13,660 bases of DNA from Anaerolineales bacterium (lineage in GTDB: Bacteria > Chloroflexota > Anaerolineae > 4572-78 > NAK82), in assembly GCA_024643945.1 (NCBI GenBank), contig JAHELX010000096.1, forward strand, positions 1 through 13,660, given 5' to 3'. This document shows positions 1 to 8,609 of this stretch, piece by piece. Each line of letters starts with the position of its first letter. Within the stretch, counting starts at the first letter, position 1. The position numbers were made by a program, and so were the translations under genes. Below the pieces are notes generated by a model. The model did not search any database and was not told the DNA's origin. It worked only from the letters and a program-made list of their open reading frames with translations.

Positions 1-9
1 AGGGGCTTC

Positions 10-921
10 TCAGGATCTTTTACGCACTACCTGCAGCAGCGATGGTGGCGTTTTGCGAGCCAGGACCGCCAGCAAACGGTTCTTGAGGCCAGGGATGAAG
101 ATCACCTGGTCCCGGCTCAGGGCGTTGAGGGATTGGGCTGCCACTTCCTGGGCTGACATCCACAGCAGCTCGGGAATTCGAGAGTCGCCAGATACTCCAT
201 ACTCGGGAGTATAGTGAAAGCCGGTGTGGGTGAAGCCCGGACAGAGAGCCTGAATCTGAACTCCGGTGCCTTTCAACTCGGCTTGCAGCGCCTCTGAGAA
301 GACGTTCAGGTAAGCCTTGGTGGCGGAGTAAGTGGTGCTGCCTGGCATGGGTACAAAGGAAGCTAGTGACGAGACATTGATGATCGCTCCGCGACGGCGG
401 GCCATCATCCCGGGCAGGGCAGCTCGACTGAGGCGCACACTGGCAATGATATGAACGTGGATCATAGCCATATGCCTGACCAGGTCAACCTCAGCAAACG
501 GGCCGGGTGCACCAAAGCCGGCGTTGTTGATCAGCAGGTCCAGATTTTCAAGCTCGGCGATCCGCCGTTCGACCCGTTCGATGTTAGCCAGGCTGGACAG
601 GTCAGCCACCAGGACTTCGGCTGCAATGGGGTAATCCTCTCGCAGTTCAGCCGCCACGGCTGCCAGGTGCTCCCCTCGTCTGGCAACCAGGATAAGATGG
701 TACCCTTTAGCCGCCAACTGGCGGGCAAAGGCAGCGCCGATACCGCTCGAGGCGCCGGTGATCAAAGCGGTTCTGGGTTGGCTGCTCGCCTCGAGGAGCG
801 GTGAGGGAAACCTGTTTGCCATCCGGCGTCGCAGTATGGTCAGGCCACCCACTGTTCCGACGGCCAGGCTGAATCCCAGGAGTAGCTTTCCCTTTCTTCC
901 AGGTGTGGTGAGATTGGTCAT
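10..921 (-). CDS. Membrane-anchored short-chain dehydrogenase/reductase (classical SDR)
   Basis: A 303-residue NAD(P)-dependent oxidoreductase of the classical SDR family; the substrate cannot be read from the sequence. Seen: a hydrophobic stretch at about residues 13-30 that could anchor it to the membrane; the cofactor loop TGASSGIG (residues 55-62); NNAG at 132-135; catalytic Ser185, Tyr198 and Lys202 in the YxxxK arrangement. The order and spacing are complete for the family, and the N-terminal anchor accounts for the extra length over a typical 250-residue SDR. The ATG start lies 27 nt after the upstream alcohol dehydrogenase stop. A GGAGG is present, but 12 nt from the ATG, which is long; the next in-frame ATG (residue 34) has no ribosome site. 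It is probably the last gene of the minus-strand series, co-transcribed with the dehydrogenase, so the pair may act on alcohol/carbonyl compounds. That role is inferred. Confidence 0.93.
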   Translation of the reverse strand: MTNLTTPGRKGKLLLGFSLAVGTVGGLTILRRRMANRFPSPLLEASSQPRTALITGASSGIGAAFARQLAAKGYHLILVARRGEHLAAVAAELREDYPIAAEVLVADLSSLANIERVERRIAELENLDLLINNAGFGAPGPFAEVDLVRHMAMIHVHIIASVRLSRAALPGMMARRRGAIINVSSLASFVPMPGSTTYSATKAYLNVFSEALQAELKGTGVQIQALCPGFTHTGFHYTPEYGVSGDSRIPELLWMSAQEVAAQSLNALSRDQVIFIPGLKNRLLAVLARKTPPSLLQVVRKRS

Positions 922-948
922 CGTGATCTAGTTCCTCCAAGTCAGAAG

Positions 949-2055
949 TCAATGATCAAAGGTGATGACACCGCGCGCGACCGCCCCCGACTCCATGTCG
1001 GCAAACGCCTGAGGTAGATCCTGCAGCGGGTAGCGCTTGGTGATCAAAGCGTCGAGTTGCAGCCTGCCGGCGCGATACAATTCGACCAGTTTGGGTAGAT
1101 CCGTCCGCGGGCGGCCCGAGCCGGCAAACGATCCCAGCAGACGCTTGCTCTGAAATACCAGGCTGCCCGGGGAGATAGGTACGTCAATCGTAGCAGCCTG
1201 TAAACCGACGATAACCGCCGTGCCCCCCGGCCGGGCGGCCCGCAACGCCTGCGCGATGGTGGTCCCCGAGCCAACGCTGTCGAAGATGTAATCCGGCCCG
1301 TTGTACGTCAGTTCACGCAGCGCCGCGATGACATCCGCCTCGCGGGCGTTGACTGTTTCCGTCGCGCCCATCTGGCGGGCGAAGGCCAGCTTACTGTCCA
1401 GTACGTCCACGGCGATGATGGGGTGGCAGCCAGCCAACTTGCACCCCTGGATCATGCTCAGTCCGACCCCGCCACAGCCGATGACGGCAGCCGAGCTGCC
1501 GGTCGGCACGCGGGCGGCATTGGTCACGGCACCGACGCCCGTCGCAACTGCGCAGCCCATGATAGCAGCGACTTCGAAGGGCACATCTCCAGGAATGGGA
1601 ATCGCACTGGCTTCATCAATCACGATGTACTCGGACATGGTCGCTGCCCCCAGATAGTGTTTGAGCTGCAGGCCATCCAGCGTCTTAAGGCGTGACGTCC
1701 CGTCTAGCAGCATCCCCTGATACGTGGTGTCCGAGAAACGCTCGCACAGGGTGAAATGCCCATTGAGGCAATCAGGGCAGGATTCGCAAGCCGGCAGCCA
1801 GTTGACGAGGATCGGGTCACCCGGCTTGACCCTGGTTACGCCGCTGCCGACCCCCTCGACGATGCCTGCCCCTTCATGGCCGAGCACCAGCGGGGGCACG
1901 GTACGCAACTCCCCGCGATATGTGTGCAGATCGGAATGACACACGCCGGCTGCCCGCACACGTACCAGGACTTCACTTGCTTTGGGCGGGTCCAACTCGA
2001 TTTCCTCGATCGTCAGGTTACCCGTTTCACGCACAACTGCGGCCTTGGTCTTCAT
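949..2055 (-). CDS. Zinc-dependent alcohol dehydrogenase (MDR superfamily, class III-like)
   Basis: A 368-residue medium-chain dehydrogenase that should oxidise an alcohol (or formaldehyde adduct) with NAD. Seen: catalytic zinc ligands Cys39, His60-Glu61 and Cys167; four structural zinc cysteines Cys90, Cys93, Cys96 and Cys104; Rossmann motif GCGGVG at 192-197, with Asp216 placed to select NAD over NADP. The layout matches the class III/S-(hydroxymethyl)thiol dehydrogenase and NDMA-dependent group, but the substrate is not decided by these motifs. The reading frame is open to 2100. I chose the ATG at 2055 because GGGGAGG precedes it at normal spacing and because MKTKAAVV is the usual family N-terminus. 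The SDR gene follows after 27 nt. The 72-nt gap from the upstream M55 gene contains a TATAAT, so these two genes may have their own promoter. Confidence 0.94.
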   Translation of the reverse strand: MKTKAAVVRETGNLTIEEIELDPPKASEVLVRVRAAGVCHSDLHTYRGELRTVPPLVLGHEGAGIVEGVGSGVTRVKPGDPILVNWLPACESCPDCLNGHFTLCERFSDTTYQGMLLDGTSRLKTLDGLQLKHYLGAATMSEYIVIDEASAIPIPGDVPFEVAAIMGCAVATGVGAVTNAARVPTGSSAAVIGCGGVGLSMIQGCKLAGCHPIIAVDVLDSKLAFARQMGATETVNAREADVIAALRELTYNGPDYIFDSVGSGTTIAQALRAARPGGTAVIVGLQAATIDVPISPGSLVFQSKRLLGSFAGSGRPRTDLPKLVELYRAGRLQLDALITKRYPLQDLPQAFADMESGAVARGVITFDH

Positions 2056-2106
2056 CGCTGCTTTCCTCCCCGAAAGCTGAATGAGTGATGCCCAACGCAC
2101 GTGGGT

Positions 2107-2112
2107 ATTATA
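2107..2112 (-). promoter_or_regulatory. Possible -10 element for the adh-SDR pair
   Basis: On the minus strand the gap between the M55 gene and adh reads a perfect TATAAT, about 50 nt before the adh ATG. No convincing -35 hexamer lies 16-18 nt upstream, and there is no TGn extension. The sequence beside it includes a 10-bp perfect palindrome AATGATCATT (2112-2121), which could be a small operator or chance. Confidence 0.3.
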
Positions 2113-2127
2113 ATGATCATTCCCCCC

Positions 2128-2952
2128 TCACCCCCTGGCCAGCGCCACGGCTGCCCGAAAGGTCCGGTAGGCGTCCGGCATATCGTCGGCGGTGAACTCG
2201 ACGCGCTTGCTGACCGGCCGGCGCGCAGAGGGGAGCAGCGCCGCCCGCTCAGCCATGTCCGACTGCACAAACTCGATGTCAAGGATGATGGGTGCCTCGA
2301 GGTGGAAAGGCCGCGGGGCCTCGCCCTCCTGGAAGTACCCGACGGCGCGGACGGCCGCTTCGTGAATGGCCTGCTGCGCCGCCTCCGGCGGCAGGCACTC
2401 CGCCGCCATGCGACCAGTGGCCTGTTTGACCATAGCCGTCTCGATGGGGCCTAGCAGCTCGGTCGCTTCGGCGCAGGCCGTCTGGTCACCAGAGATCATA
2501 ATAACCGGTACGTCAAAGAACCCACACACTGCGGCGTTCAGCCCAATCTCACCTACGACCTCCCCGTTGAGCCAGAGATTGGCCACGCACTTGCTGGACC
2601 ATGTATGGTTGAGGATAGCAGGGTGAGCGCCGGCCCGGGCATGATAGCCGACGAAGATGGCGGCTGTCACTCCGGTGTCGACGCCTTGTAGCATAGATAA
2701 GGGCGTCGGGCCACCAGCATTCAGTCTTGCCCGGGGGTCGAGTTCTTCGATGAGCAAGTTGCGGCCGCCATCGTGCCCATCGGAGACGATCACCTCGTCG
2801 GCCCCCGCCTCGAACACCCCCTGGATAGCCGCGTTGACATCGCCAGTCATCAAACGGCGAAACCGGGAATATTCCTCGTGCCCCGGGGTGACGTGATCCC
2901 AGTCTACCACACCGGTTATGCCTTCCATATCGGCAGCGATCAAGATCTTCAT
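2128..2952 (-). CDS. M55 family D-aminopeptidase (DppA-like)
   Basis: A 274-residue zinc aminopeptidase of MEROPS family M55, whose characterised member Bacillus DppA releases N-terminal D-amino acids from short peptides in the cytoplasm. Seen: the diagnostic N-terminus with Asp8 and Glu10 in AADMEGITG, His60 in SDGHDGG, His104 in VGYHARAG, the NHTWS motif with His116, and Glu135 in GEIGLNA. These correspond to the metal ligands and the catalytic histidine of the family, and the length is typical. A GGAGAG ribosome site precedes the ATG. The gene starts 13 nt after the yjbQ stop, so the two are almost certainly co-transcribed. No Dpp peptide ABC transporter is adjacent, unlike the Bacillus dppA-E operon, so the peptide source is unknown. 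Housekeeping turnover of cell-wall-derived D-peptides is one possibility, by inference only. Confidence 0.93.
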   Translation of the reverse strand: MKILIAADMEGITGVVDWDHVTPGHEEYSRFRRLMTGDVNAAIQGVFEAGADEVIVSDGHDGGRNLLIEELDPRARLNAGGPTPLSMLQGVDTGVTAAIFVGYHARAGAHPAILNHTWSSKCVANLWLNGEVVGEIGLNAAVCGFFDVPVIMISGDQTACAEATELLGPIETAMVKQATGRMAAECLPPEAAQQAIHEAAVRAVGYFQEGEAPRPFHLEAPIILDIEFVQSDMAERAALLPSARRPVSKRVEFTADDMPDAYRTFRAAVALARG

Positions 2953-2965
2953 GATGTCTCTCCTG

Positions 2966-3436
2966 TTATGTTTGACTGTTTTGAAACGCCTGTCCTGTAC
3001 CGGCGCTCAGCTGCTCCCCCACAATTTGCAATACCAGCCGGCGAGACCTGGGGCGCGTGTCGAGGTCCAGAAATACGATTTGCTGCCAAGTGCCGAGCGT
3101 GAGGCGCCCCTCGACAAACGGCACAGTGAGTGAAGGGCCAATCAGCGCCGCTCGCACATGGGAATGTCCGTTGCCGTCACCCCAACGGAGATGGTGGCGG
3201 TAATCCCGGTCCGGGGGCACAATCTCATCCAGGATTTGCCGCAAGTCGGCGACGACGCCACTCTCGTACTCGATGGTGGTCAGGCCGCCGGTCGAGCCGG
3301 GGCAGAAAACGGTGGCAATGCCCGCCTGCAAACCTGAATCGCGTACCGCCCCCTCAACCTGGGACGTGATGTCCTGAACGTCGCAGTTGCCTTGTGTGTG
3401 CAGACTTAACTCCTGTGTAATCACCATGGGTCGCAT
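2966..3436 (-). CDS. YjbQ/UPF0047 family protein (secondary thiamine-phosphate synthase family)
   Basis: A 156-residue YjbQ-fold protein. Some members show weak thiamine-phosphate synthase activity, but the physiological role is unsettled. Seen: the C-terminal signature with HHLRWGDGNGHSH (81-93), where the histidines form the putative metal/active site; GPSLTVPF (100-107); LGTWQQIVFLDLD (114-126), followed by an RPRSRR stretch. The N-terminal motif, HTSAALTINE in the best-known members, is here CPGSTGGLTTIEYESG (45-60), which marks a distinct subfamily. The frame is open upstream to 3535 through a hairpin with no ribosome site. I placed the start at the ATG at 3436, preceded by AGGGAGAGGA; the ATG at 3427 (MVITQE) is an alternative. 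It lies between ppsR and the M55 gene in one direction. Confidence 0.88.
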   Translation of the reverse strand: MRPMVITQELSLHTQGNCDVQDITSQVEGAVRDSGLQAGIATVFCPGSTGGLTTIEYESGVVADLRQILDEIVPPDRDYRHHLRWGDGNGHSHVRAALIGPSLTVPFVEGRLTLGTWQQIVFLDLDTRPRSRRLVLQIVGEQLSAGTGQAFQNSQT

Positions 3437-3472
3437 TCCTCTCCCTGGCCTTTGGCCGTTTCTAAATTGGAC

Positions 3473-3511
3473 GTAACTACCTCGACAACAATACACTGTC
3501 GAGGTAGTTAC
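3473..3511. repeat. Perfect 15-bp inverted repeat between ppsR and yjbQ
   Basis: Left arm GTAACTACCTCGACA (3473-3487) and right arm TGTCGAGGTAGTTAC (3497-3511) are exact reverse complements around a 9-nt loop. A near copy of the inner half, TGTCGAGGGAG, occurs again at 3520-3530, 23 bp further on. There is no T-tract on either strand, so it does not look like an ordinary intrinsic terminator. It could be an operator, an mRNA processing or stabilising stem, or the remnant of a small repeat. Confidence 0.8.
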
Positions 3512-3523
3512 ATCAATCCTGTC

Positions 3524-3556
3524 GAGGGAGACCACTCATTGGCGGGTCTCTCCCTC
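3524..3556 (-). repeat. Imperfect hairpin spanning the ppsR stop codon
   Basis: On the minus strand GAGGGAGAGACC (3556-3545) can pair with GGTCTCCCTC (3533-3524), with a two-nucleotide bulge and an 11-nt loop. The stop codon (3538-3536) lies at the 3' end of the loop. It sits directly before the perfect 15-bp hairpin, giving two tandem stems in the ppsR-yjbQ transcript. Confidence 0.5.
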
Positions 3557-4378
3557 AAAGCGGCGGGTGATCCGCTCGATGATTTCGTCGGCACTGGTTT
3601 CGATCGGCTTATCGGTGACATCTATGATGGAGAAGCCGCCCCGTCGAAATACCTGGCGCGCCGCCTCCACCTCCTCATGAATCGCGGTGGGATTGGTGTA
3701 GGCTGAAGGTCCGGGCGCGCCCAGGCGACGTTGTCGCTGCTGGCGGTGGACCAGGAGCTGACCGGGTTCGATATTCAAGCCGATCACGCGGCGACGATCC
3801 AACTGAAACAGTTCCGTCGGCGGGGGCAGGCCCATCACCAGGGGCACGTTAGCCACTTTCCAGCCCAGCACGGACAGGTACATGCTGAGCGGGGTTTTAC
3901 CCACTCGCGACACTCCGACCAGCATGATATCGGCCTGGGGCCAGCCCTCGGGATTCTTGCCGTCGTCGTGGGCCATGGCGAAATCGATGGCCGCCACCCG
4001 CTCAAAGTAGGCCTGGTGCAATTGCCGGTATAGACCGGGATGGCCGGCGGGTTCCTGCCCCAGCACGTCGGTCAAGCGGGAGAGCAAGGCGCCCATGAGG
4101 TCAATGGCCGCCAAGTTCTGCTCCTGCGCCAGGCGAGTCAGGGCACTACGCAAGCGGGCATCGACCATAGTGTGGACGATGGTGCCGCCGGTGGCCGCCG
4201 CCTGGGCCACCACATCCTCTACCTGCTCCAGGTGGCGCACGTGACCCAGCGTGATCACTTGCACTTCGCTCTCCGGGAATTGGGCGAGGACGGTATGCAC
4301 CAATTGATCACCGCTGGCCCCCGTCCCGCCAGAGACAATGTAGATGGGGGGCGGACCCGTTTTGTCGCTTGTGTCCAC
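3536..4378 (-). CDS. ppsR: Pyruvate, phosphate dikinase/PEP synthase regulatory protein (DUF299 kinase/pyrophosphorylase)
   Basis: A 280-residue bifunctional regulator. Family members phosphorylate a threonine of PPDK or PEP synthase with ADP to switch it off, and remove the phosphate by phosphorolysis to restore it. Seen: the N-terminal IYIVSGGTGASGD (12-24), HDDG at 137-140, the nucleotide-binding loop GVSRVGKTPLS (155-165) and IDVTDKPIE near the C-terminus (252-260). Order and length fit the family. The start is a GTG with GGGAG seven nucleotides upstream; this ribosome site is only a few bases from the inserted repeat element at 4393-4543. No ppdK or ppsA gene lies in the window, so the target enzyme must be encoded elsewhere. 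The transporter gene upstream and yjbQ downstream run the same way. Whether transcripts cross the intervening hairpin element is uncertain. Confidence 0.92.
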   Translation of the reverse strand: MDTSDKTGPPPIYIVSGGTGASGDQLVHTVLAQFPESEVQVITLGHVRHLEQVEDVVAQAAATGGTIVHTMVDARLRSALTRLAQEQNLAAIDLMGALLSRLTDVLGQEPAGHPGLYRQLHQAYFERVAAIDFAMAHDDGKNPEGWPQADIMLVGVSRVGKTPLSMYLSVLGWKVANVPLVMGLPPPTELFQLDRRRVIGLNIEPGQLLVHRQQRQRRLGAPGPSAYTNPTAIHEEVEAARQVFRRGGFSIIDVTDKPIETSADEIIERITRRFEGETRQ

Positions 4379-4392
4379 GCTTGCACTCCCTT

Positions 4393-4543
4393 TATTAAGT
4401 TGGATGCATTCAATTTCGGTTGTAGGGGCACCCCTTCCCCGAAGGGGACCTATGGGTGCGGGTGTCCAAGGCGGGTGCGCCCGTAGGTCCCCTTTGGGGA
4501 AGACCCGCCCCTACAACCCATTTTGAACGCACCCTATTAAGTT
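4393..4543. mobile_element. MITE-like 133-bp element with 9-bp target duplication
   Basis: The element proper is 4402-4534. Its arms (4402-4459 and 4477-4534) pair as imperfect reverse complements, 46 of 58 positions by my hand alignment, around a 17-nt centre. The outermost arm sequences read GGATGCATTCA and GGGTGCGTTCA inward. It is bounded on both sides by the exact direct repeat TATTAAGTT (4393-4401 and 4535-4543), as expected for a target-site duplication. It has no ORF of its own, so any mobilising transposase acts in trans. Nested short stems (CCCCTT/AAGGGG type) occur in each arm. It sits between the MFS stop codon and the ppsR ribosome site; the right copy of the direct repeat ends in the first base of the MFS TAA. 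I cannot assign an IS family. Confidence 0.82.
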
Positions 4544-5775
4544 TACGGTGCAGCAGGTTCTGGCGCAAAACGCATTAATAAGGCAAAAACGCCCACAGCC
4601 ACAATCAGGTCGGCCATGATGGTAAGCATGGTCACTCGTGGCCCGATAGACTCGAAAAGCTGCCCAATCACCCAGGGCAGCGTCATACCCCCCGCACTGG
4701 ACCCAACAAAAAACCAACCGGTTACCCGGCCGGTAATCGGCATGCGACGTTCGGCCAGGGAAATCGTGGTGGGAAAAATTGAGGCGATGGAAAGGCCCAT
4801 CCCAAACGTACCCAGCCAGACGGCTACGAATGACTTTGACCACAGCAAGATAACGCTCAGACTGATCAGGCAGCCCACTAAATCGCCGAACAGGATAGCG
4901 CGAGGTCTAAAACGGGCAGCGATCGGAATGGCCAATAATCGGCCCAGAGTGAGCGCCCCCCAAAAAGCCGAGGTTAGATAAGCGGCGATCGTGGCGCCGC
5001 TCAGGCCCAATGCCAGGGCATAGGTATATATCCAGCCGCCAAAGCTAACCTCCGCCCCGACGTGCAGAAAAAAGAAGAACGCGATCAGGACAACCAGCAG
5101 ACGTTCGCGAGCCTCACTTCCTATGCTTCCCAGCGGGGAAGTCGGATGGTAGCTGACCTGCTCGGGCGGATCAGCTCTGGAATCCGCCTGGCTTGTAGGG
5201 CTGGGCAGGCGCAGCAACCAGGCCACCATGGGCAACATCAACAAAGCCAACATCCAATAAGCCCAGGTAATATCGCCACTCATCAACACCGCCTGGGCAA
5301 TGATGATCGGCGACAGGAAGGCACCCACCCCGAAGAAGAAATGCAGCCCATTCATAAACGGTCCCACCTGGTGACGATGTACCCAGACCAACAAGGTGTT
5401 GCCTCCCACGTCCACTGTGGCTTCGGCCATCCCCAGAATCAGCAAGATAAGGGTCAATAACCCCAGCAACGGCATCAAGGGCACCAGTATCAGCATCCCG
5501 GCCATAAGGATTAGCGTGGCAGCCATCACAGGATGGCCCGCTACCCGGTCATACAAGCGCCCCCCCAGCATGGAGCCGAGCAGATACCCCAGCGAGCGGG
5601 CCGTGAACAGAAAGCTGATTTGGCTCAGATGGGTTTGGGTATGTTCGGCCAAAACGGGCAGAGTTGGACCCATCGAGGCCGAACTCAGTCCCAGGGCAAT
5701 AAAGGCCATATAGTAACCCATCGTTTGGGGAATTCTCCCCGCACTTTCGGATAGATTAAGACTTCCAACGCTCAT
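4543..5775 (-). CDS. MFS transporter, NaGLT1/MFSD4-like
   Basis: A 410-residue major facilitator with about twelve membrane segments. Seen: GLSSASMGPTLPVLAE (29-44), SQISFLFTARSLGYLLGSMLGG (51-72), then the loop 2-3 basic motif RLYDR (73-77), and GNTLLVWVHRHQVGPFMNGLHFFFG further on. These resemble the sodium-dependent glucose transporter-like NaGLT1/MFSD4 branch, so sugar uptake or efflux is plausible, but the substrate is inferred from similarity remembered rather than searched. The ATG overlaps the stop of the 93-residue gene upstream by four bases (ATGA) and has no good ribosome site, which implies translational coupling. A GH1 beta-glucosidase reads divergently nearby and would fit a sugar-linked locus. 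The stop codon touches the duplicated target site of the repeat element. Confidence 0.88.
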   Translation of the reverse strand: MSVGSLNLSESAGRIPQTMGYYMAFIALGLSSASMGPTLPVLAEHTQTHLSQISFLFTARSLGYLLGSMLGGRLYDRVAGHPVMAATLILMAGMLILVPLMPLLGLLTLILLILGMAEATVDVGGNTLLVWVHRHQVGPFMNGLHFFFGVGAFLSPIIIAQAVLMSGDITWAYWMLALLMLPMVAWLLRLPSPTSQADSRADPPEQVSYHPTSPLGSIGSEARERLLVVLIAFFFFLHVGAEVSFGGWIYTYALALGLSGATIAAYLTSAFWGALTLGRLLAIPIAARFRPRAILFGDLVGCLISLSVILLWSKSFVAVWLGTFGMGLSIASIFPTTISLAERRMPITGRVTGWFFVGSSAGGMTLPWVIGQLFESIGPRVTMLTIMADLIVAVGVFALLMRFAPEPAAP

Positions 5776-6053
5776 AAGCGCTTCACGATCTCGCGCTCGT
5801 ACTCTGGAAAGTAGCGGCCGATCACGGTAAGATTGAAGGAGCGCAGGATCGATTCCTTGGATTCGCGCTCCAGGAGGAAGCGAAAGGACTCGGTCACCAG
5901 GGCTTCCGGGCTGGCCTGGCCGCCGGCAAGCCGCTCATAGTCGGCTTTGCGCAGGGTCACCCGGTGCTGAGTCTCCCCCTTTCCTTCTTTGACGGTTACC
6001 TGAAATTCGTAACTGTCACCATGGTCCGATTTTTCGACTTCAATGTTTGCCAT
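5772..6053 (-). CDS. Conserved hypothetical protein, 93 residues
   Basis: A small soluble acidic/basic protein with no signal peptide or membrane segment. The first 40 residues alternate polar and hydrophobic positions like a beta-hairpin (YEFQVTVKEG, QHRVTLRKADYERL). The rest is likely helical (ALVTESFRFLLERESKESILRSF), then VIGRYFPEYEREIVKRL. The RFLLERE-KESIL and RYFPEYE segments look like the conserved core of an uncharacterised bacterial family, but I cannot name a function. The start is the ATG at 6053 after an AGGTAGGTG-like site. It begins 31 nt after the TPR gene and shares four bases with the MFS gene, so it is translated with the transporter. Confidence 0.82.
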   Translation of the reverse strand: MANIEVEKSDHGDSYEFQVTVKEGKGETQHRVTLRKADYERLAGGQASPEALVTESFRFLLERESKESILRSFNLTVIGRYFPEYEREIVKRL

Positions 6054-6084
6054 AGTTCACCTACCTCTCATTTGTAAGCACGAC

Positions 6085-7041
6085 CTATTGGTGACTGATC
6101 GTGACCGAGTTGACCAGGAGTGTATTGCAACCCGTGTCGTGCCATTCTCCCAGGTAGTTGCCGCTGGGGTCATAAGCCGTGATTTTGAGGACTTCACGGC
6201 CGGCGATGACCACCTTGTCCCCTCGCCGCACCCGGAGCAATTGGCGATAGATCTCTTCATTGGCCGGAATGGTGTGTAACAGGTTGATGGTCCCCTGGGG
6301 GCGAGCTGTGCTGGTGGAGCGCCACATGAACTTGTGATTGACGACGCTGGTGTGAACCAGAGCCGGATCGGCGTAATCGCCGGAAGTGACGAGAATGTCA
6401 TGCGTCAGGATTTGCAGCTTGTTGATACGGATGGGTGAAACGTGACGGACCAGGCCCTCATACTGTGAGTCCCCCTTTTTTTCAAAGGTGATCTTCCAAT
6501 AGAGATCACGCGCTTCAATCTGCTCGTACGAGGGGGAGATGGTGAGGCTGTCAAAGTCAGCGCCGGCGAGTCCCAGGAAACTGGTATTGGCAGTGTAGTA
6601 GACGATTCCGGCGCCGAGTATAAGCGCCAACACTACGACCACCAGATGCGTGGCGGAGGCTTGTAAGAGGCACCCGAGCGGCATCAACAGCCATTGGGTG
6701 AGGCCCTGGCCAACCCCGTTCTCAGAGGGGAGCGACTCTCCGGTTGCCGTGGGAGGAGGTAGGGGATCGGCCGGCACATGGGTCGTGGGGAGCGTGGTCT
6801 GCAACTGTCCCAGATACCGGCGAGCCTGCGCGTGGGCCGGGTCGATGACCAGCATTTGCTGCAGGCAATGAATCTGTTCTTCCCGCGTAGGGGCGATTTC
6901 GCAGGCCCAACTCCAGGCCGCCAGGTTGCGCGGGTTATCCCTCAGCACCGAGTTGATGAGCCGGCGCGCCCGGGCCAGGTTTCCCTCTTGAATGGCAGTG
7001 ATGGCCAAGGCCAGCCTTTGGCGTTCGTCCTGGGTATCCAA
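6085..7041 (-). CDS. TPR-like protein with a single membrane anchor and an extracytoplasmic domain
   Basis: A 318-residue protein of unknown function. The N-terminal 80 residues form two helical TPR-like repeats (EGNLARARRLINSVLRDNP, then EEQIHCLQQMLVIDPAHAQARRYL). A Pro/Thr-rich linker follows (about 84-112). There is one strong membrane segment at about 131-149 (THLVVVVLALILGAGIVYY). A C-terminal beta-rich domain of about 165 residues, with no recognised motif, is presumably outside the membrane. The start is a TTG: it is preceded by AAAAGGGATG at suitable spacing, and no in-frame ATG precedes Met63. It heads the minus-strand series, with a good promoter 20-50 bp upstream. The TPR half probably scaffolds partner proteins in the cytoplasm; that is an inference from the fold. 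Confidence 0.82.
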   Translation of the reverse strand: MDTQDERQRLALAITAIQEGNLARARRLINSVLRDNPRNLAAWSWACEIAPTREEQIHCLQQMLVIDPAHAQARRYLGQLQTTLPTTHVPADPLPPPTATGESLPSENGVGQGLTQWLLMPLGCLLQASATHLVVVVLALILGAGIVYYTANTSFLGLAGADFDSLTISPSYEQIEARDLYWKITFEKKGDSQYEGLVRHVSPIRINKLQILTHDILVTSGDYADPALVHTSVVNHKFMWRSTSTARPQGTINLLHTIPANEEIYRQLLRVRRGDKVVIAGREVLKITAYDPSGNYLGEWHDTGCNTLLVNSVTISHQ

Positions 7042-7061
7042 GCTTCATCCCTTTTGTATAA

Positions 7062-7090
7062 AATATAACACGATTCCTTGCCCGACACAA
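7062..7090 (-). promoter_or_regulatory. Sigma70-type promoter for the minus-strand series
   Basis: On the minus strand TTGTGT (7090-7085) and TATATT (7067-7062) are separated by 17 bp. Transcription would start about 15 nt before the TTG start codon at 7041, leaving a very short leader. It is back to back with the glucosidase promoter, within a 167-bp divergent spacer. Confidence 0.6.
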
Positions 7091-7154
7091 TAGTCAGCCA
7101 AGCATATTGGTAGCAATCATTGCCTGAGGATTATGAAGTTTCAAAATTTAATTG

Positions 7155-7163
7155 TGGTATAAT
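7155..7163 (+). promoter_or_regulatory. Extended -10 promoter of the beta-glucosidase
   Basis: TGGTATAAT is a perfect extended -10 (TGn plus TATAAT). No good -35 hexamer lies 16-18 bp upstream, which extended -10 promoters can tolerate. It sits 46 nt before the ATG at 7209. Confidence 0.65.
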
Positions 7164-7166
7164 TGA

Positions 7167-8558
<1,392 letters not shown>

Positions 8559-8609
8559 TGCCGCTTCTGACTTTGTCTTATATGATGAGCCAGCTCAGCC
8601 TGGCCCAAC

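Noticed and set aside
451..804. Open frame on the plus strand antisense to the SDR gene
   Set aside because: It is a shadow of a clearly conserved gene on the other strand, has no ribosome site, and its product shows no domain.
2115..2150. C-rich tract CCCCCCTCACCCCCTGG at the end of the M55 gene as a third repeat element
   Set aside because: It resembles dispersed Chloroflexota repeats, but no inverted partner or terminal motif is present, and most of it encodes the M55 C-terminus.
3473..3511. Intrinsic terminator for ppsR
   Set aside because: The stem is strong, but the bases after it on the minus strand (GTCCAATTTAG) are not a U-tract.
4040..4486. Plus-strand frame of about 148 codons antisense to ppsR and running into the repeat element
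   Set aside because: Opposite a conserved gene and ending inside an inverted repeat, with no initiation signal.
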